NCBI GenBank assembly: GCA_035307385.1
Contig: DATGID010000062.1
Span: 186,001-250,000, forward strand
DNA: 64,000 nucleotides
Reading direction: 5' to 3'
DNA from: DATBHW01 sp035307385
Lineage (GTDB): Bacteria > Chloroflexota > Ktedonobacteria > Ktedonobacterales > DATBGS01
Positions 1 through 7,634 of this stretch are shown here, one piece after another; position 1 is the stretch's first letter; every line of letters begins with the position of its first letter. The translations under genes were made by a program, and so were the position numbers. The notes under the pieces are model-generated. The model was not told the origin of the DNA and ran no database searches. It saw nothing but the letters and a program-made list of their open reading frames with translations.

Positions 1-382
1 TGCCCAACACGGTGCCATTCAGCAGAAAGCTGGTATCAGCAGTCAGGTGAACAATATATGCCTTGGCCGCAGCCACATAAAAGATGCCCTGCGAGTCGAT
101 CTGGGCCTCGTGGAACGCCGACGCCTTGAACTGACTCTTCGCGCCAATATCAATCGGCGAGCCAAATTGCCCCGACAGATTGGGATAGAACATTGCCAGC
201 GATCCGGCAGTGGCCTCCGCACCAAACAGAGCCAGCACTCCACCCACCGCCCGGCGCAACACCTGCCGCCGCGAGAGGCCCCGGCGAGCCATTTCTGCCG
301 CTTCAGCCCCGCCGCCGGTTTCCACCTCATATTGTTGCGGAAGCAGCGGCTCATCTGGCTTCTTCGGTGTCTCAATACTCAT
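1..382 (-). CDS. qcrA: Rieske iron-sulfur protein, N-terminal part (runs off window)
   Basis: The first 127 residues of a Rieske-type subunit of a quinol-cytochrome c reductase; the C-terminal [2Fe-2S] domain lies outside the window. Starts with ATG preceded by GGAGG about 10 nt upstream. Residues about 28-55 carry an Arg-rich stretch (RRGLSRRQVLRRA) and then a hydrophobic helix, as expected for a Tat-type anchor. After that comes FYPNLSGQFGSPIDIG, typical of the linker into the Rieske fold. It is the third gene of a cytochrome b - subunit IV - Rieske set on the minus strand. Because the cluster-binding Cys/His boxes are not visible, the call rests on the N-terminus and on the neighbours. Confidence 0.75.
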   Translation of the reverse strand, partial: MSIETPKKPDEPLLPQQYEVETGGGAEAAEMARRGLSRRQVLRRAVGGVLALFGAEATAGSLAMFYPNLSGQFGSPIDIGAKSQFKASAFHEAQIDSQGIFYVAAAKAYIVHLTADTSFLLNGTVLG

Positions 383-430
383 AAACTGTGGACCTCCACG
401 TTTTGGTTCAAAGATTCACAAGAGACGGAA

Positions 431-961
431 CTAGAGATCGAAGTAAAGTCCCTGCCAGGGCCAGGTCCACACCCATCCAGGGCCGCGGAAGAAGCTGCCC
501 ATCAACGTGATCAGCGCGTAGAATACCGCAAAAATGGAAAAGAGCGTAATGGAAAGCTTGCGATCTGCAAAGGCGCGGCTGGGGTTGCGGTCCACATACG
601 GGATGGCCGCCAGGCCCACCAGCGTCAGGCCAGGAATCAACACGCCCGCAATCGTCGGCGGGAAATAGTGGAGCAACTCTTGCAGGCCCAGGAAGTACCA
701 GGGGGCCTTTGCCGGGTTCGGTGTCAGGTTCGGGTTAGCGTGATCGCGCAGCGGCGCGTTGATCTGCAACGCCAGGATGGTGAGGATGCCGGTCATAAAG
801 ACCGCCGCCATAAACTCGCGCACCAGGAGATGCGGCCACACGAAGACAGAGTCTTCGAGCTGCTTCTCAATGCGCGTCACCGCCTCCTGCTTCACCACAG
901 CCAGCGTGCGATAGCGCTTATGCTGAATCTGTTGAATTGGTGGCTCTTGGACTGTTGCCAT
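431..961 (-). CDS. qcrC: Cytochrome bc complex, cytochrome b C-terminal subunit (subunit IV type)
   Basis: 176 residues, matching petD/subunit IV and the C-terminal half of cytochrome b. The quinol-site region NPAKAPWYFLGLQELLHYFPP is clear; it contains the PWY in place of PEWY seen in the b6f/firmicute branch. Three hydrophobic helices follow (about residues 52-68, 108-128 and 142-160). It forms the membrane core of menaquinol-cytochrome c reductase with the upstream gene product. It lies 143 nt downstream of the haem-binding half, and the Rieske gene follows. No c-type haem motif (CxxCH) is fused to its C-terminus, unlike QcrC of Bacillus. Confidence 0.9.
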   Translation of the reverse strand: MATVQEPPIQQIQHKRYRTLAVVKQEAVTRIEKQLEDSVFVWPHLLVREFMAAVFMTGILTILALQINAPLRDHANPNLTPNPAKAPWYFLGLQELLHYFPPTIAGVLIPGLTLVGLAAIPYVDRNPSRAFADRKLSITLFSIFAVFYALITLMGSFFRGPGWVWTWPWQGLYFDL

Positions 962-1104
962 TTCTCGAATCCTCCCTCAGAAACTGCCAGGCATCAGGGC
1001 CAGCGCAGCTATCATCTCTTTTCACCGGTTTCGGGAAGCGCTGCCGCACATCGAATGCCAACGCCTCCCGATTTCCTGATGATACCCGCGCCTGCCGCTG
1101 CCTC

Positions 1105-1908
1105 CTACTGAAGAACTGTCTCCAGCGCTGGCTCGCTCGGCTCTTCGGCTTCCCGGCGCGATGGTGGTGGTGGACCAGCCGCGCCGCCATCTTTGCGGAT
1201 GCGCCAGAAGTGCACAGCCATAAAAATTGCCGCAAGCAATGGGAACGCAATCACATGGATGACATAGAAACGCAGCAGACCATTCTGCCCAACGTCCACG
1301 CCGCCGATCAACGCCGTATGCGCCTGCGTGCCGATGAAGGGCGCGTAGTTTGCCAGGTTCGTGCCGACGGTCACAGCCCAGTACGAAATCTGATCCCAGG
1401 GGAGCAGATAGCCGGAAAAGCTGAGGAAGAGGGTCAAAAAGAACAGGGTCACGCCCACCACCCAGTTGAACTCGCGCGGCGGCTTATACGCGCCGTGATA
1501 GAACACGCGAATCATATGCAGGGTCACGGTAATCACCATCAGGTGGGCAGCCCAACGGTGCATATTGCGCACAAACGCGCCAAAATTCACGATGGTATTG
1601 ATGTTCTGGATGTCTTTGTAAGCATCGGTCGTCGAGGGCACATAATAGAACATCAAAAAGACGCCGGTGATCGTCAGCACCAGGAAGAGGAAGAAGGACA
1701 GCCCGCCCAGACACCAGGTATAGGTGACGCGCATCGCCTGGCGGCTCACCTTGACCGGATGTAAGTGCAGAAAGACATTCCCCATCATCACCAGGGACTG
1801 ATTCAGCGGCGTATCGGGATAGCCATGACGGAAGACAGACCGCCAGAGTTGGCTCTCAAAAACTTTTGTTGAGATTGTATCCAGCAAACTGCGATTTGTC
1901 GCGCTCAC
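1105..1908 (-). CDS. qcrB: Cytochrome b N-terminal, haem-binding subunit (cytochrome b6 type)
   Basis: 267 residues with four transmembrane helices and the four bis-histidine haem ligands in the b6 pattern: H117 (in NMHRW) and H131 (in TLHMIR), then H218 (YVIH) and H233 (AVHFWRIRK). Cys66 in TYTWCLGG lies where b6f and Bacillus cytochrome b carry the cysteine that binds a haem covalently. The protein oxidises menaquinol and passes electrons across the membrane. It has about 45 extra residues at the N-terminus and a Pro/Glu-rich tail of about 25 residues compared with plant b6. It is first of the three genes, with a sigma70-like promoter 110 nt upstream. Confidence 0.93.
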   Translation of the reverse strand: MSATNRSLLDTISTKVFESQLWRSVFRHGYPDTPLNQSLVMMGNVFLHLHPVKVSRQAMRVTYTWCLGGLSFFLFLVLTITGVFLMFYYVPSTTDAYKDIQNINTIVNFGAFVRNMHRWAAHLMVITVTLHMIRVFYHGAYKPPREFNWVVGVTLFFLTLFLSFSGYLLPWDQISYWAVTVGTNLANYAPFIGTQAHTALIGGVDVGQNGLLRFYVIHVIAFPLLAAIFMAVHFWRIRKDGGAAGPPPPSRREAEEPSEPALETVLQ

Positions 1909-2017
1909 GATGCCTCCTTAGATACAGAGTCCTGGGCTGTCCCAGACCACCACGCAAAGACTGTGCCGTATGCCGCGCTGGACGCCCAGATGAAGGCCAG
2001 GCTCTTGTAGTGTGCCT

Positions 2018-2047
2018 ATTATATCAAACCGCCAGATGGCGATGCAA
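2018..2047 (-). promoter_or_regulatory. Sigma70-like promoter of qcrB
   Basis: On the minus strand TTGCAT (2047-2042), an 18-base spacer, then a perfect TATAAT (2023-2018). Transcription would start about 100 nt before the qcrB ATG. Confidence 0.55.
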
Positions 2048-2166
2048 CGCAGGGGGACTTCTGGCAGGTGCCGCGCCCTTCATCCAGGCAGGCAGAAAGG
2101 CAGAAGCGCTGGTGCGCCAGTTACTCCCTCTTGGGAAGAGTGTACCCAACCCACGCGCCTGAACCA

Positions 2167-2207
2167 TCAGGTATGCACCTGATTTTTCTCTTCAGGTATA
2201 TACCTGA
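2167..2207. promoter_or_regulatory. Tandem palindromic operator-like sites
   Basis: Two copies of TCAGGT-N4-ACCTGA, at 2167-2182 (centre ATGC) and 2192-2207 (centre ATAT, a perfect 16-base palindrome). Start-to-start spacing is 25 bases. They sit between the divergent promoters, about 42 bases upstream of the -35 box of the histidine-kinase gene. The binding protein is unknown. Confidence 0.5.
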
Positions 2208-2248
2208 GGCACAGCCATCCAGCGCTCGCAGCAGGCATACACCATTAT

Positions 2249-2277
2249 TTGACATCGTGCTTCCCAGAAGATACAAT
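2249..2277 (+). promoter_or_regulatory. Sigma70-like promoter of the histidine kinase operon
   Basis: Perfect -35 TTGACA (2249-2254), 17-base spacer, -10 TACAAT (2272-2277). It precedes the kinase start codon by 90 bases. Confidence 0.7.
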
Positions 2278-2367
2278 GCCAAGTAGCAAGCGATGCCAAT
2301 GCTGCTTTCTTACGGGCCTCAACCATAGTTCAAGCAGCGGGCACTACCCGCCGGAAATGCGATCAGC

Positions 2368-3531
2368 ATGCAAGTAAGCAAACGGCTTCCTTTCCAAAAC
2401 CAATCACCTTCTGAAACCAGGCCCCAAAATCGTCGGAGCCTGCTGGCGCTGCCTGTCATGCTCAAGGTGCTGCTTGCCAACAGCGTCGTCATCCTGGTTG
2501 GCGCGTCGCTTGGCACCTATCTGGCGACACGCATCTATCAACCCAATGGCGCGGCATTTTTGATCGGCTTTGTGACTGCTGGCTGGCTGGTGAGCGTGCT
2601 CATCAACTTTATCTTGCTCAAGATCGCCTTTCACCCGCTCACCCAACTGCGCGAAACCATGAAACGCATCCAGGCGGGCAGCACAGGGCTGCGCGCCCCG
2701 CTGACGGGACAAGACCCCGAAGCCGACCAGCTTGCCGAAGCGTTCAACACCATGCTGGAGACGCTGGCGGATGCGGCGCGCACCCGCGCCACGCAGATTT
2801 TGACGGCCCAGGAGCAGGAGCGCAAACGCATTGCTCGCGAACTGCACGACGAGACCAGCCAGGTGCTTACCTCGCTGCTCATCAGTCTGAAGGTATTGGA
2901 AGAAGCGCTCGTCAGTGAAGAAGCGCGCCAGCGTGTGGAAGAAACGCGCTCGCTGGTGCATCAGACGTTGCGAGCCATCCGCGACCTGAGCATCGATCTG
3001 CGCCCCAGCGCGCTCGACGATCTGGGGCTGCTTCCGGCGCTGCGCTGGTATATCAAAGAGTATCAGCAAAAATGCAAAGTTGAGGTGGAGTTTAGCGCTC
3101 CCAATTTCAAGGAGCGCCTGTCATCCGAGCTTGAGACAGCCCTCTACCGCATCGTGCAGGAGGCGCTGACCAACACCGCCAAATATGCCAAGGCCACGAA
3201 AGTGCGCATCAGCGTAGTCGAGGATGATGCCAGCGTCACCGCCAGCATCAGCGATAACGGCCAGGGATTTGACGCGCAAACCATCTTGAAATTGCCCTGG
3301 CAAGAGCGCGGGCTGGGTCTGGCGGGCATGCACGAACGCGCGGCGCTGCTGGATGGGTCGCTCACCATCACCACCGAGCCGGGTCGAGGGACCACTATCG
3401 AGGCGCAGCTTCCGCTGCGCAAGCGATTAGCTCAGGGGGCTGAAGCCGAACCAGCGCCCCTTCCGCAGCCCACCGCGCGCGCTGTCACCGCGCCGATACA
3501 GATGAACCAGGAGCCTGAAACCAGGCTCTGA
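2368..3531 (+). CDS. Membrane sensor histidine kinase, HAMP-HisKA_3 (LiaS/NarX class)
   Basis: 387 residues. Two transmembrane helices (about 31-53 and 62-84) enclose a very short loop, so it probably senses within or near the membrane. A HAMP linker follows (85-138), then a HisKA_3 dimerisation domain with the H-box RIARELHDETSQ (phospho-acceptor His160). The ATPase domain has the N-box (VQEALTNTAKYAKA) and glycine boxes (DNGQGF, GLGLAGMHERA). The last 45 residues are Pro/Ala-rich. The partner regulator starts 16 bases downstream, so the pair is one operon. The ribosome binding site before ATG 2368 is weak, and a start nearer the first helix is possible. The signal is unknown. Confidence 0.9.
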   Translation: MQVSKRLPFQNQSPSETRPQNRRSLLALPVMLKVLLANSVVILVGASLGTYLATRIYQPNGAAFLIGFVTAGWLVSVLINFILLKIAFHPLTQLRETMKRIQAGSTGLRAPLTGQDPEADQLAEAFNTMLETLADAARTRATQILTAQEQERKRIARELHDETSQVLTSLLISLKVLEEALVSEEARQRVEETRSLVHQTLRAIRDLSIDLRPSALDDLGLLPALRWYIKEYQQKCKVEVEFSAPNFKERLSSELETALYRIVQEALTNTAKYAKATKVRISVVEDDASVTASISDNGQGFDAQTILKLPWQERGLGLAGMHERAALLDGSLTITTEPGRGTTIEAQLPLRKRLAQGAEAEPAPLPQPTARAVTAPIQMNQEPETRL

Positions 3532-3547
3532 GCCGTGAGGGCCATCG

Positions 3548-4255
3548 ATGACCATGCTACCAGAAAAAGAAGCCACCTTCAAACGAGATGTCAGCCGGGA
3601 AGCAGAAACCAAGATTCGGGTGCTGCTGGTGGATGACCATACGATTTTGCGCCAGGGGCTGAAAAAATTGCTGGACCAGCCCGATATAGAGGTCGTGGGC
3701 GAAGCCAGCGACGGCCACCAGGCCATCGCTGAGGCCAATCGTCTGCTGCCCGATGTCATTCTGATGGATATTACCATGCCCGATATGAACGGCATCGAGG
3801 CCACGCGCCAGGTGCGCCGCCAGCGGCCCGATATGCGCGTGCTGGTGCTGACTATGCACGAAAATGAGGAGTATCTGTTTCAAGTCCTGCGCGCGGGGGC
3901 TTCGGGCTATATCCTCAAGGAAGCCGCCGATACCGAACTCATTACCGCGATTCGCGCCGTGCAATCGGGGCGGTTTTATCTGTCACCTTCAGCGCAAAGT
4001 ATGATGGTGGGGGATTATTTACAGCGCGTGCGCACGGGGGAAGAAAAAGACAGCTACAGCGGGCTGACCGAACGCGAGCGGGAAATCCTCAAACTGGTGG
4101 CCGAGGGCCTGACCAACAACCAGATCGCCGAGCGGCTGTTTATCAGCCCTAAAACGGTGGATACGCACCGCACCCATATCATGGATAAGCTCAACCTCCA
4201 CAGCCGCGCCGAACTGGTCAAGTTTGCGATGCGGCGCGGGCTGCTGGAGGAGTAA
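3548..4255 (+). CDS. Response regulator, receiver plus LuxR-type HTH (NarL/LiaR family)
   Basis: 235 residues. The receiver domain (about 22-140) has the acidic pair DD29-30, phospho-acceptor D74 in ILMDITMPDMNG and the conserved Lys in GYILKEA. A C-terminal LuxR HTH (about 170-230) reads LTEREREILKLVAEGLTNNQIAERL followed by the recognition helix SPKTVDTHRTHI. The ATG is preceded by GAGGG. It is translated with the upstream kinase, which should phosphorylate it. The paired palindromes at 2167-2207 upstream of the operon are candidate sites for autoregulation, but that link is inferred only from position. Confidence 0.92.
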   Translation: MTMLPEKEATFKRDVSREAETKIRVLLVDDHTILRQGLKKLLDQPDIEVVGEASDGHQAIAEANRLLPDVILMDITMPDMNGIEATRQVRRQRPDMRVLVLTMHENEEYLFQVLRAGASGYILKEAADTELITAIRAVQSGRFYLSPSAQSMMVGDYLQRVRTGEEKDSYSGLTEREREILKLVAEGLTNNQIAERLFISPKTVDTHRTHIMDKLNLHSRAELVKFAMRRGLLEE

Positions 4256-4271
4256 AAAGGCGCGCGGCTTG

Positions 4272-4664
4272 CTAATGCTTCCCGTTCCCGTTTTCTTCGT
4301 CTTCTATCTCCAACTCGAAATCATCCTCATCCTCGTCTTCGTCCTCGTCGAAATAGTCGTCGCTGTAGAACCCGACATCCTTGCCAACATAGACGCTGAC
4401 CAGGAAATCTTCGCGGGACATGTCCGCCGACCAGACCAAGTCTTCATCAATCTGCTCGATCAGCTTGGCAATCTCGGACTCTTCTAACTCATGCTCCAGA
4501 ATCAGCGTCCCGTGGACGGTCGTGGTCGTGAAGTGAATATCCACCGAACCTACCCGGCTGTTCCCCTGCATAATCGCGTAGCTCTCCGAATAGGGGGTGC
4601 GGAACTGCCGGTCAAAGCGAATGTCATCCATCGTCGTGGCACGCGACCCAACCCACACCGGCAA
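4272..4664 (-). CDS. Hypothetical protein with acidic C-terminal tail
   Basis: 130 residues; family not recognised. The first 95 residues form a mixed alpha/beta domain (FDRQFRTPYSESYAIMQGN, SVDIHFTTTTVHGTLILEHE), and the last 30 are almost entirely Asp/Glu. The tail is coded by a low-complexity run near 4290-4350. A TTG start at 4664 is favoured by AAGGAG ten bases upstream; ATG 4631 is an alternative without a clear binding site. The gene converges on the response regulator with a 16-base gap. A soluble cytoplasmic protein is likely, as no signal peptide or membrane helix is seen. Confidence 0.65.
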   Translation of the reverse strand: MPVWVGSRATTMDDIRFDRQFRTPYSESYAIMQGNSRVGSVDIHFTTTTVHGTLILEHELEESEIAKLIEQIDEDLVWSADMSREDFLVSVYVGKDVGFYSDDYFDEDEDEDEDDFELEIEDEENGNGKH

Positions 4665-4950
4665 GGCCGCGCTTCTCCTTCCTTTCTCTTCAGCATATAC
4701 TTTCAGGGCGTTCTCACGTCATGCTGTTTGTCTGTGTTCCTTTGCTTCCGGCAGGCCATCTCCATCAGTCAACGCAGAGCGCAAGATCGAGCGTATTATA
4801 TCACGGGCAGGCCAGGCAGGCTATAGAGCCATCGCGTCTGAAAACAACCATGATGCTTGACACACCCTGGTCCAATGAGCCATTACTGTTCAAAAGCGCG
4901 CATGGCATCTGGTCATCTGCGCGCTGTCTCCGAACCAAGGGAGGCCACTG

Positions 4951-6105
4951 ATGAGCAACGCGCTCCGCATCCTGGCCGTTGATGTCGGCACCGGCACACA
5001 AGACATTCTGCTCTTTGAAAGCGATAAGACCATCGAAAACTGCTTCCAGCTTATCATGCCCTCGCCTACCGTCATCATGGCTGACCGCATCAAACGCGCC
5101 AGCGCCGAGGGCCGCGCGCTCGTCCTCACAGGGCGCACCATGGGCGGCGGCCCGTGTGGCTGGGCGGCGCGCGACCACGCGCTGGCGGGCTTTCCCGTGT
5201 TCGCCACCGCTGACGCTGCGCGCACCTTCGACGATGACCTTGCCATGGTCGAAAAGATGGGCGTCAAGATTGTCAATGAGCCAACAGCAGCTTCCCTGGC
5301 AGAGCGCCCGGCGAGCGTGCATCTGGACCTGAAAGATTTCGACGCCGCTGCCATCGTCGCCGCGCTGCGCGTGTTTGATGTCGACCCTGCCGTCGATGCG
5401 CTGGCGGTGGCCGTCTTCGATCACGGCGCGGCTCCCCCAGGCGTGAGTGATCGCCTCTTTCGCTTCAACTACATTGCCGAAACTGTCCAGCGCCGTCCTC
5501 TGCCCGCGGCCTTCGCCTATCAGCGCGAAACGCTCCCCCCCGATCTGACCCGCCTTCAGGCTGTCGCGCAGAGCGCGGCAGCGTATCAGCGCTACGCGAA
5601 CGCATCGGATGAGGCAGCACAGCAGCCACTGCCGCTGCTGCTGATGGATACCGGCTCGGCGGCAGTACTGGGAACGCTGGATGACCCGAACGTAGAGCGC
5701 GAGCAAGAATCCGTGCTGGTCAACATTGGCAACTTCCACACGCTGGCGTTTCATCTGCTGGATGGGCAGATTGCTGGCCTGTTTGAGCATCATACCGGCG
5801 AGCTGACGCAGGCCAGGCTTGAAGAGCTGCTGCGCAAGCTCGCGGCTGGCACGCTCACCAACAGCGAAGTCTTCGACGACAGCGGGCATGGCGCGCTCGT
5901 GCTGGGCAACCACCACAGCAGCGCTTTTCCCTTTCTGGCCGTGACCGGCCCCCGGCGCGAGATGCTGCGCGGGTCAGCGCTGCGCCCCTATGAAGCGGTG
6001 CCGCACGGCGCGATGATGCTGGCTGGCTGTTTTGGCCTGCTGCGTGCGTTTGCCGACCAGCGTCCCGATCTTGCGGCACGCATCAACGCCGCGCTCAATA
6101 ATTGA
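4951..6105 (+). CDS. DUF1786 family protein (actin-like ATPase fold)
   Basis: 384 residues. The N-terminus LAVDVGTGTQDILLFE (about 8-23) is the phosphate-1 loop of the actin/Hsp70/sugar-kinase fold, and a second glycine-rich loop occurs in LLMDTGSAAVLGTL and VNIGNFHT. This matches DUF1786, often labelled a putative pyruvate formate-lyase activating enzyme, although it has no radical-SAM CxxxCxxC motif. Its reaction is not established. The ATG has an ideal GGGAGG six bases upstream. The gene stands alone: a large hairpin begins at its stop codon, and the downstream gene is on the other strand. Confidence 0.75.
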   Translation: MSNALRILAVDVGTGTQDILLFESDKTIENCFQLIMPSPTVIMADRIKRASAEGRALVLTGRTMGGGPCGWAARDHALAGFPVFATADAARTFDDDLAMVEKMGVKIVNEPTAASLAERPASVHLDLKDFDAAAIVAALRVFDVDPAVDALAVAVFDHGAAPPGVSDRLFRFNYIAETVQRRPLPAAFAYQRETLPPDLTRLQAVAQSAAAYQRYANASDEAAQQPLPLLLMDTGSAAVLGTLDDPNVEREQESVLVNIGNFHTLAFHLLDGQIAGLFEHHTGELTQARLEELLRKLAAGTLTNSEVFDDSGHGALVLGNHHSSAFPFLAVTGPRREMLRGSALRPYEAVPHGAMMLAGCFGLLRAFADQRPDLAARINAALNN

Positions 6106-6173
6106 AGCCTGGGCAGCTTCTGCGCTGTGATAGGAAAGGAGTTCCATCACAGGCAGAAGCCGCCCAGGCTTCA
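6103..6173. terminator. Large hairpin at the end of the DUF1786 gene
   Basis: Arms 6103-6131 and 6146-6173 share TGAAGCCTGGGC / GCCCAGGCTTCA and GCTTCTGC / GCAGAAGC with one mismatch and a small bulge. No T-tract follows on either strand. It lies between convergent genes and may end both transcripts. Confidence 0.6.
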
Positions 6174-6220
6174 TCTCTCCAGGTACAACCAGGAGACCGA
6201 CTCAGGTCAGGCAGCCAGAA

Positions 6221-6412
6221 TCAGGACATCACCACACGACGCCGACTGGCAGCCCCTCCCTTGCGACCAGCAGCGCGCGCTTCATCGCTGGTCCACTCAT
6301 GGGCAGTGCCCTGCACATGAGCAGCCCGACCGCCCTTGCTGGCGATCTCGCGCTGTTTATCGGGGTCCATCGAAGCGAACCCTCGTCCCCGGCCTTTCCG
6401 TTCCGTCACCAT
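6221..6412 (-). CDS. KGG-motif stress protein (con-10/YciG type)
   Basis: 63 residues with two copies of the KGG motif: ASMDPDKQREIASKGGRAAH and SDEARAAGRKGGAASRRR. This is the small hydrophilic GsiB/YciG/con-10 family linked to general stress, desiccation or sporulation. The first motif follows the usual F-(A/S)-x-MDP-x-K form. ATG is preceded by AAAGGAGG at optimal spacing, so the start is firm. The sequence is disordered and positively charged. A near-consensus promoter lies about 340 bases upstream, leaving an unusually long untranslated leader. Confidence 0.88.
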   Translation of the reverse strand: MVTERKGRGRGFASMDPDKQREIASKGGRAAHVQGTAHEWTSDEARAAGRKGGAASRRRVVMS

Positions 6413-6741
6413 TGCGACCCTCCTTTACTTGCCAAGCTAAAATATGCGCTTTCTTGGTTCCGCTGGTTGGTCCAAGCTTGGCGCGTAGAACCGCCTGTCG
6501 GCCCCCGTTCCCTCATGGCCTCCCTGCCCATCGAGGGCGCTGGCTGAATCGTTGTGATTCAGGGCGCTCACGGCTGGATACATCAGGGATCACCGCTCCG
6601 CGAAAAGCTTTAAACCCCCCATCGAGGCACGGATGACTTACAAGTTCCGTGCCACCATTTGGCCCACATAGCTGAGTCCAACAAAGGAAAAAGGTTCACC
6701 GCGGAGACTGATCACTGCTGAGAGGATAAAGGGAAACCCGA

Positions 6742-6778
6742 CAATAATATTGTACCAAACCGCTCAGCTTTTGTCACG
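6742..6778 (-). promoter_or_regulatory. Promoter with overlapping palindrome, upstream of KGG gene
   Basis: Minus strand GTGACA (6778-6773), 17-base spacer, TACAAT (6755-6750). The -10 box is overlapped by the palindrome ACAATA-A-TATTGT (6742-6754), a plausible repressor site. Confidence 0.5.
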
Positions 6779-6920
6779 CCCTCTGCCCGCTGAAATGTTT
6801 CAGATTAGTACCTTTGGGGGGTATTTTTCGGGAAAGTGTCATACTTTGGGGGTCTCAAGCGACAGACAGAGGGGTATCGGCTTTTTCCGTGCTTGACCGG
6901 CGGCATCCTCTGAAGATAAC

Positions 6921-6964
6921 AAAAAACGGCCACAAAGGCTGCGCAGCAGCGCGCAACGTGGCCG
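6921..6964 (-). terminator. Rho-independent terminator of the HTH gene
   Basis: On the minus strand CGGCCAC (6964-6958), a loop containing a CTGCGCAG mini-stem, then GTGGCCG (6933-6927) followed by six T (6926-6921). It lies 92 bases after the stop of the 7056-7490 gene. Confidence 0.75.
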
Positions 6965-7055
6965 AGCACAAAGCCGAAAGAGGCATGCCAAAAAAGGAAA
7001 TGAGAAAGCCGCGCTGATTTCCCAGACGCAGACGGAGCACGTTCACGGCACAGTC

Positions 7056-7490
7056 TTAGTGCGAGTCGTCACGCGGCTCAGCGGGTTGAGGAAGCTGAAG
7101 GCGAGCATTTTTCTCTTTAATCAATGCAATCTGGGAATGCACTGCCTGACGCGACTGCTGAAGATCGCGGGCAATGTCTGAGGGGCGCTGGCCTGCCAGC
7201 AGCAAGCGGCAGATATGCTCTTGTTTTTCGGTCAGGGAGACCTCTGGATGTTCCAGGGCCAGGCGCGCCATATCTTCCAGTTCGCCATATTTGCGGCGGC
7301 GATACTCATCGAGATTCGTCGGGGAAAAGAGCCAGCGTCCCAAAAGCTGCGTCCCATGAATGCGCTTGGACTCCACCAGATGCATGAAGTGCCAATAACT
7401 CATGCGAAGCTGCTCCGCTGCCTCGCGGGTAGTCAGCATCCCATCCAAATGTTTCAGATCATCATGGAGTTCGTCGCTACGGAGGGCCAT
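7056..7490 (-). CDS. Protein with two helix-turn-helix domains (excisionase-like plus sigma-like)
   Basis: 144 residues. Residues 18-63 (MLTTREAAEQLRMSYWHFMHLVES ... LFSPTNLDEYRRRK) form an excisionase/MerR-like winged HTH. After a helical linker, residues 84-128 (LTEKQEHICRLLLAGQRPSDIA ... SRQAVHSQI) form a second HTH of the sigma-region-4/LuxR kind. The start was set at ATG 7490 because GGGGAGG lies six bases upstream. It is monocistronic with its own terminator. Likely a DNA-binding regulator; its target is unknown. No integrase or recombinase is nearby, so a role as phage excisionase is unlikely. Confidence 0.7.
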   Translation of the reverse strand: MALRSDELHDDLKHLDGMLTTREAAEQLRMSYWHFMHLVESKRIHGTQLLGRWLFSPTNLDEYRRRKYGELEDMARLALEHPEVSLTEKQEHICRLLLAGQRPSDIARDLQQSRQAVHSQIALIKEKNARLQLPQPAEPRDDSH

Positions 7491-7634
7491 CCCATTCCTC
7501 CCCTTAAGAGCCTGCTTCATATTTCAGCGTGTGCTTGCCTACATAAAAAACTGCCCCACACAAGCACTCTTAGCCACTGCGAGTATAGCATACCAGAAGC
7601 AAGAGCGCAAGGCGGCTGCAAGCTAGAATATGGC

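Larger units (their letters stand above)
1909..2367. other. Divergent intergenic region between qcrB and a histidine kinase
   Basis: 459 bases without a convincing gene. It holds a minus-strand promoter for the cytochrome genes (2018-2047), two TCAGGT-N4-ACCTGA palindromes (2167-2207) and a near-consensus plus-strand promoter (2249-2277). Reading frames here are short and lack ribosome binding sites. Confidence 0.7.
6413..7055. other. Non-coding region: leader of KGG gene and terminator of HTH gene
   Basis: 643 bases without a supported gene. It contains small hairpins (6545-6561, TGAATC/GATTCA; 6626-6653, GGCACGGA/TCCGTGCC), a minus-strand promoter with an overlapping palindrome (6742-6778) and a TGAAA-TG-TTTCA palindrome (6791-6802). 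It also has two similar G-rich stretches (TACCTTTGGGGGG near 6811 and ATACTTTGGGGG near 6841), and a terminator for the downstream minus gene (6921-6964). Confidence 0.6.

Noticed and set aside
47..1111. 354-codon plus-strand frame over the cytochrome b genes
   Set aside because: Antisense to clear transmembrane haem proteins; composition and lack of signals mark it as a shadow.
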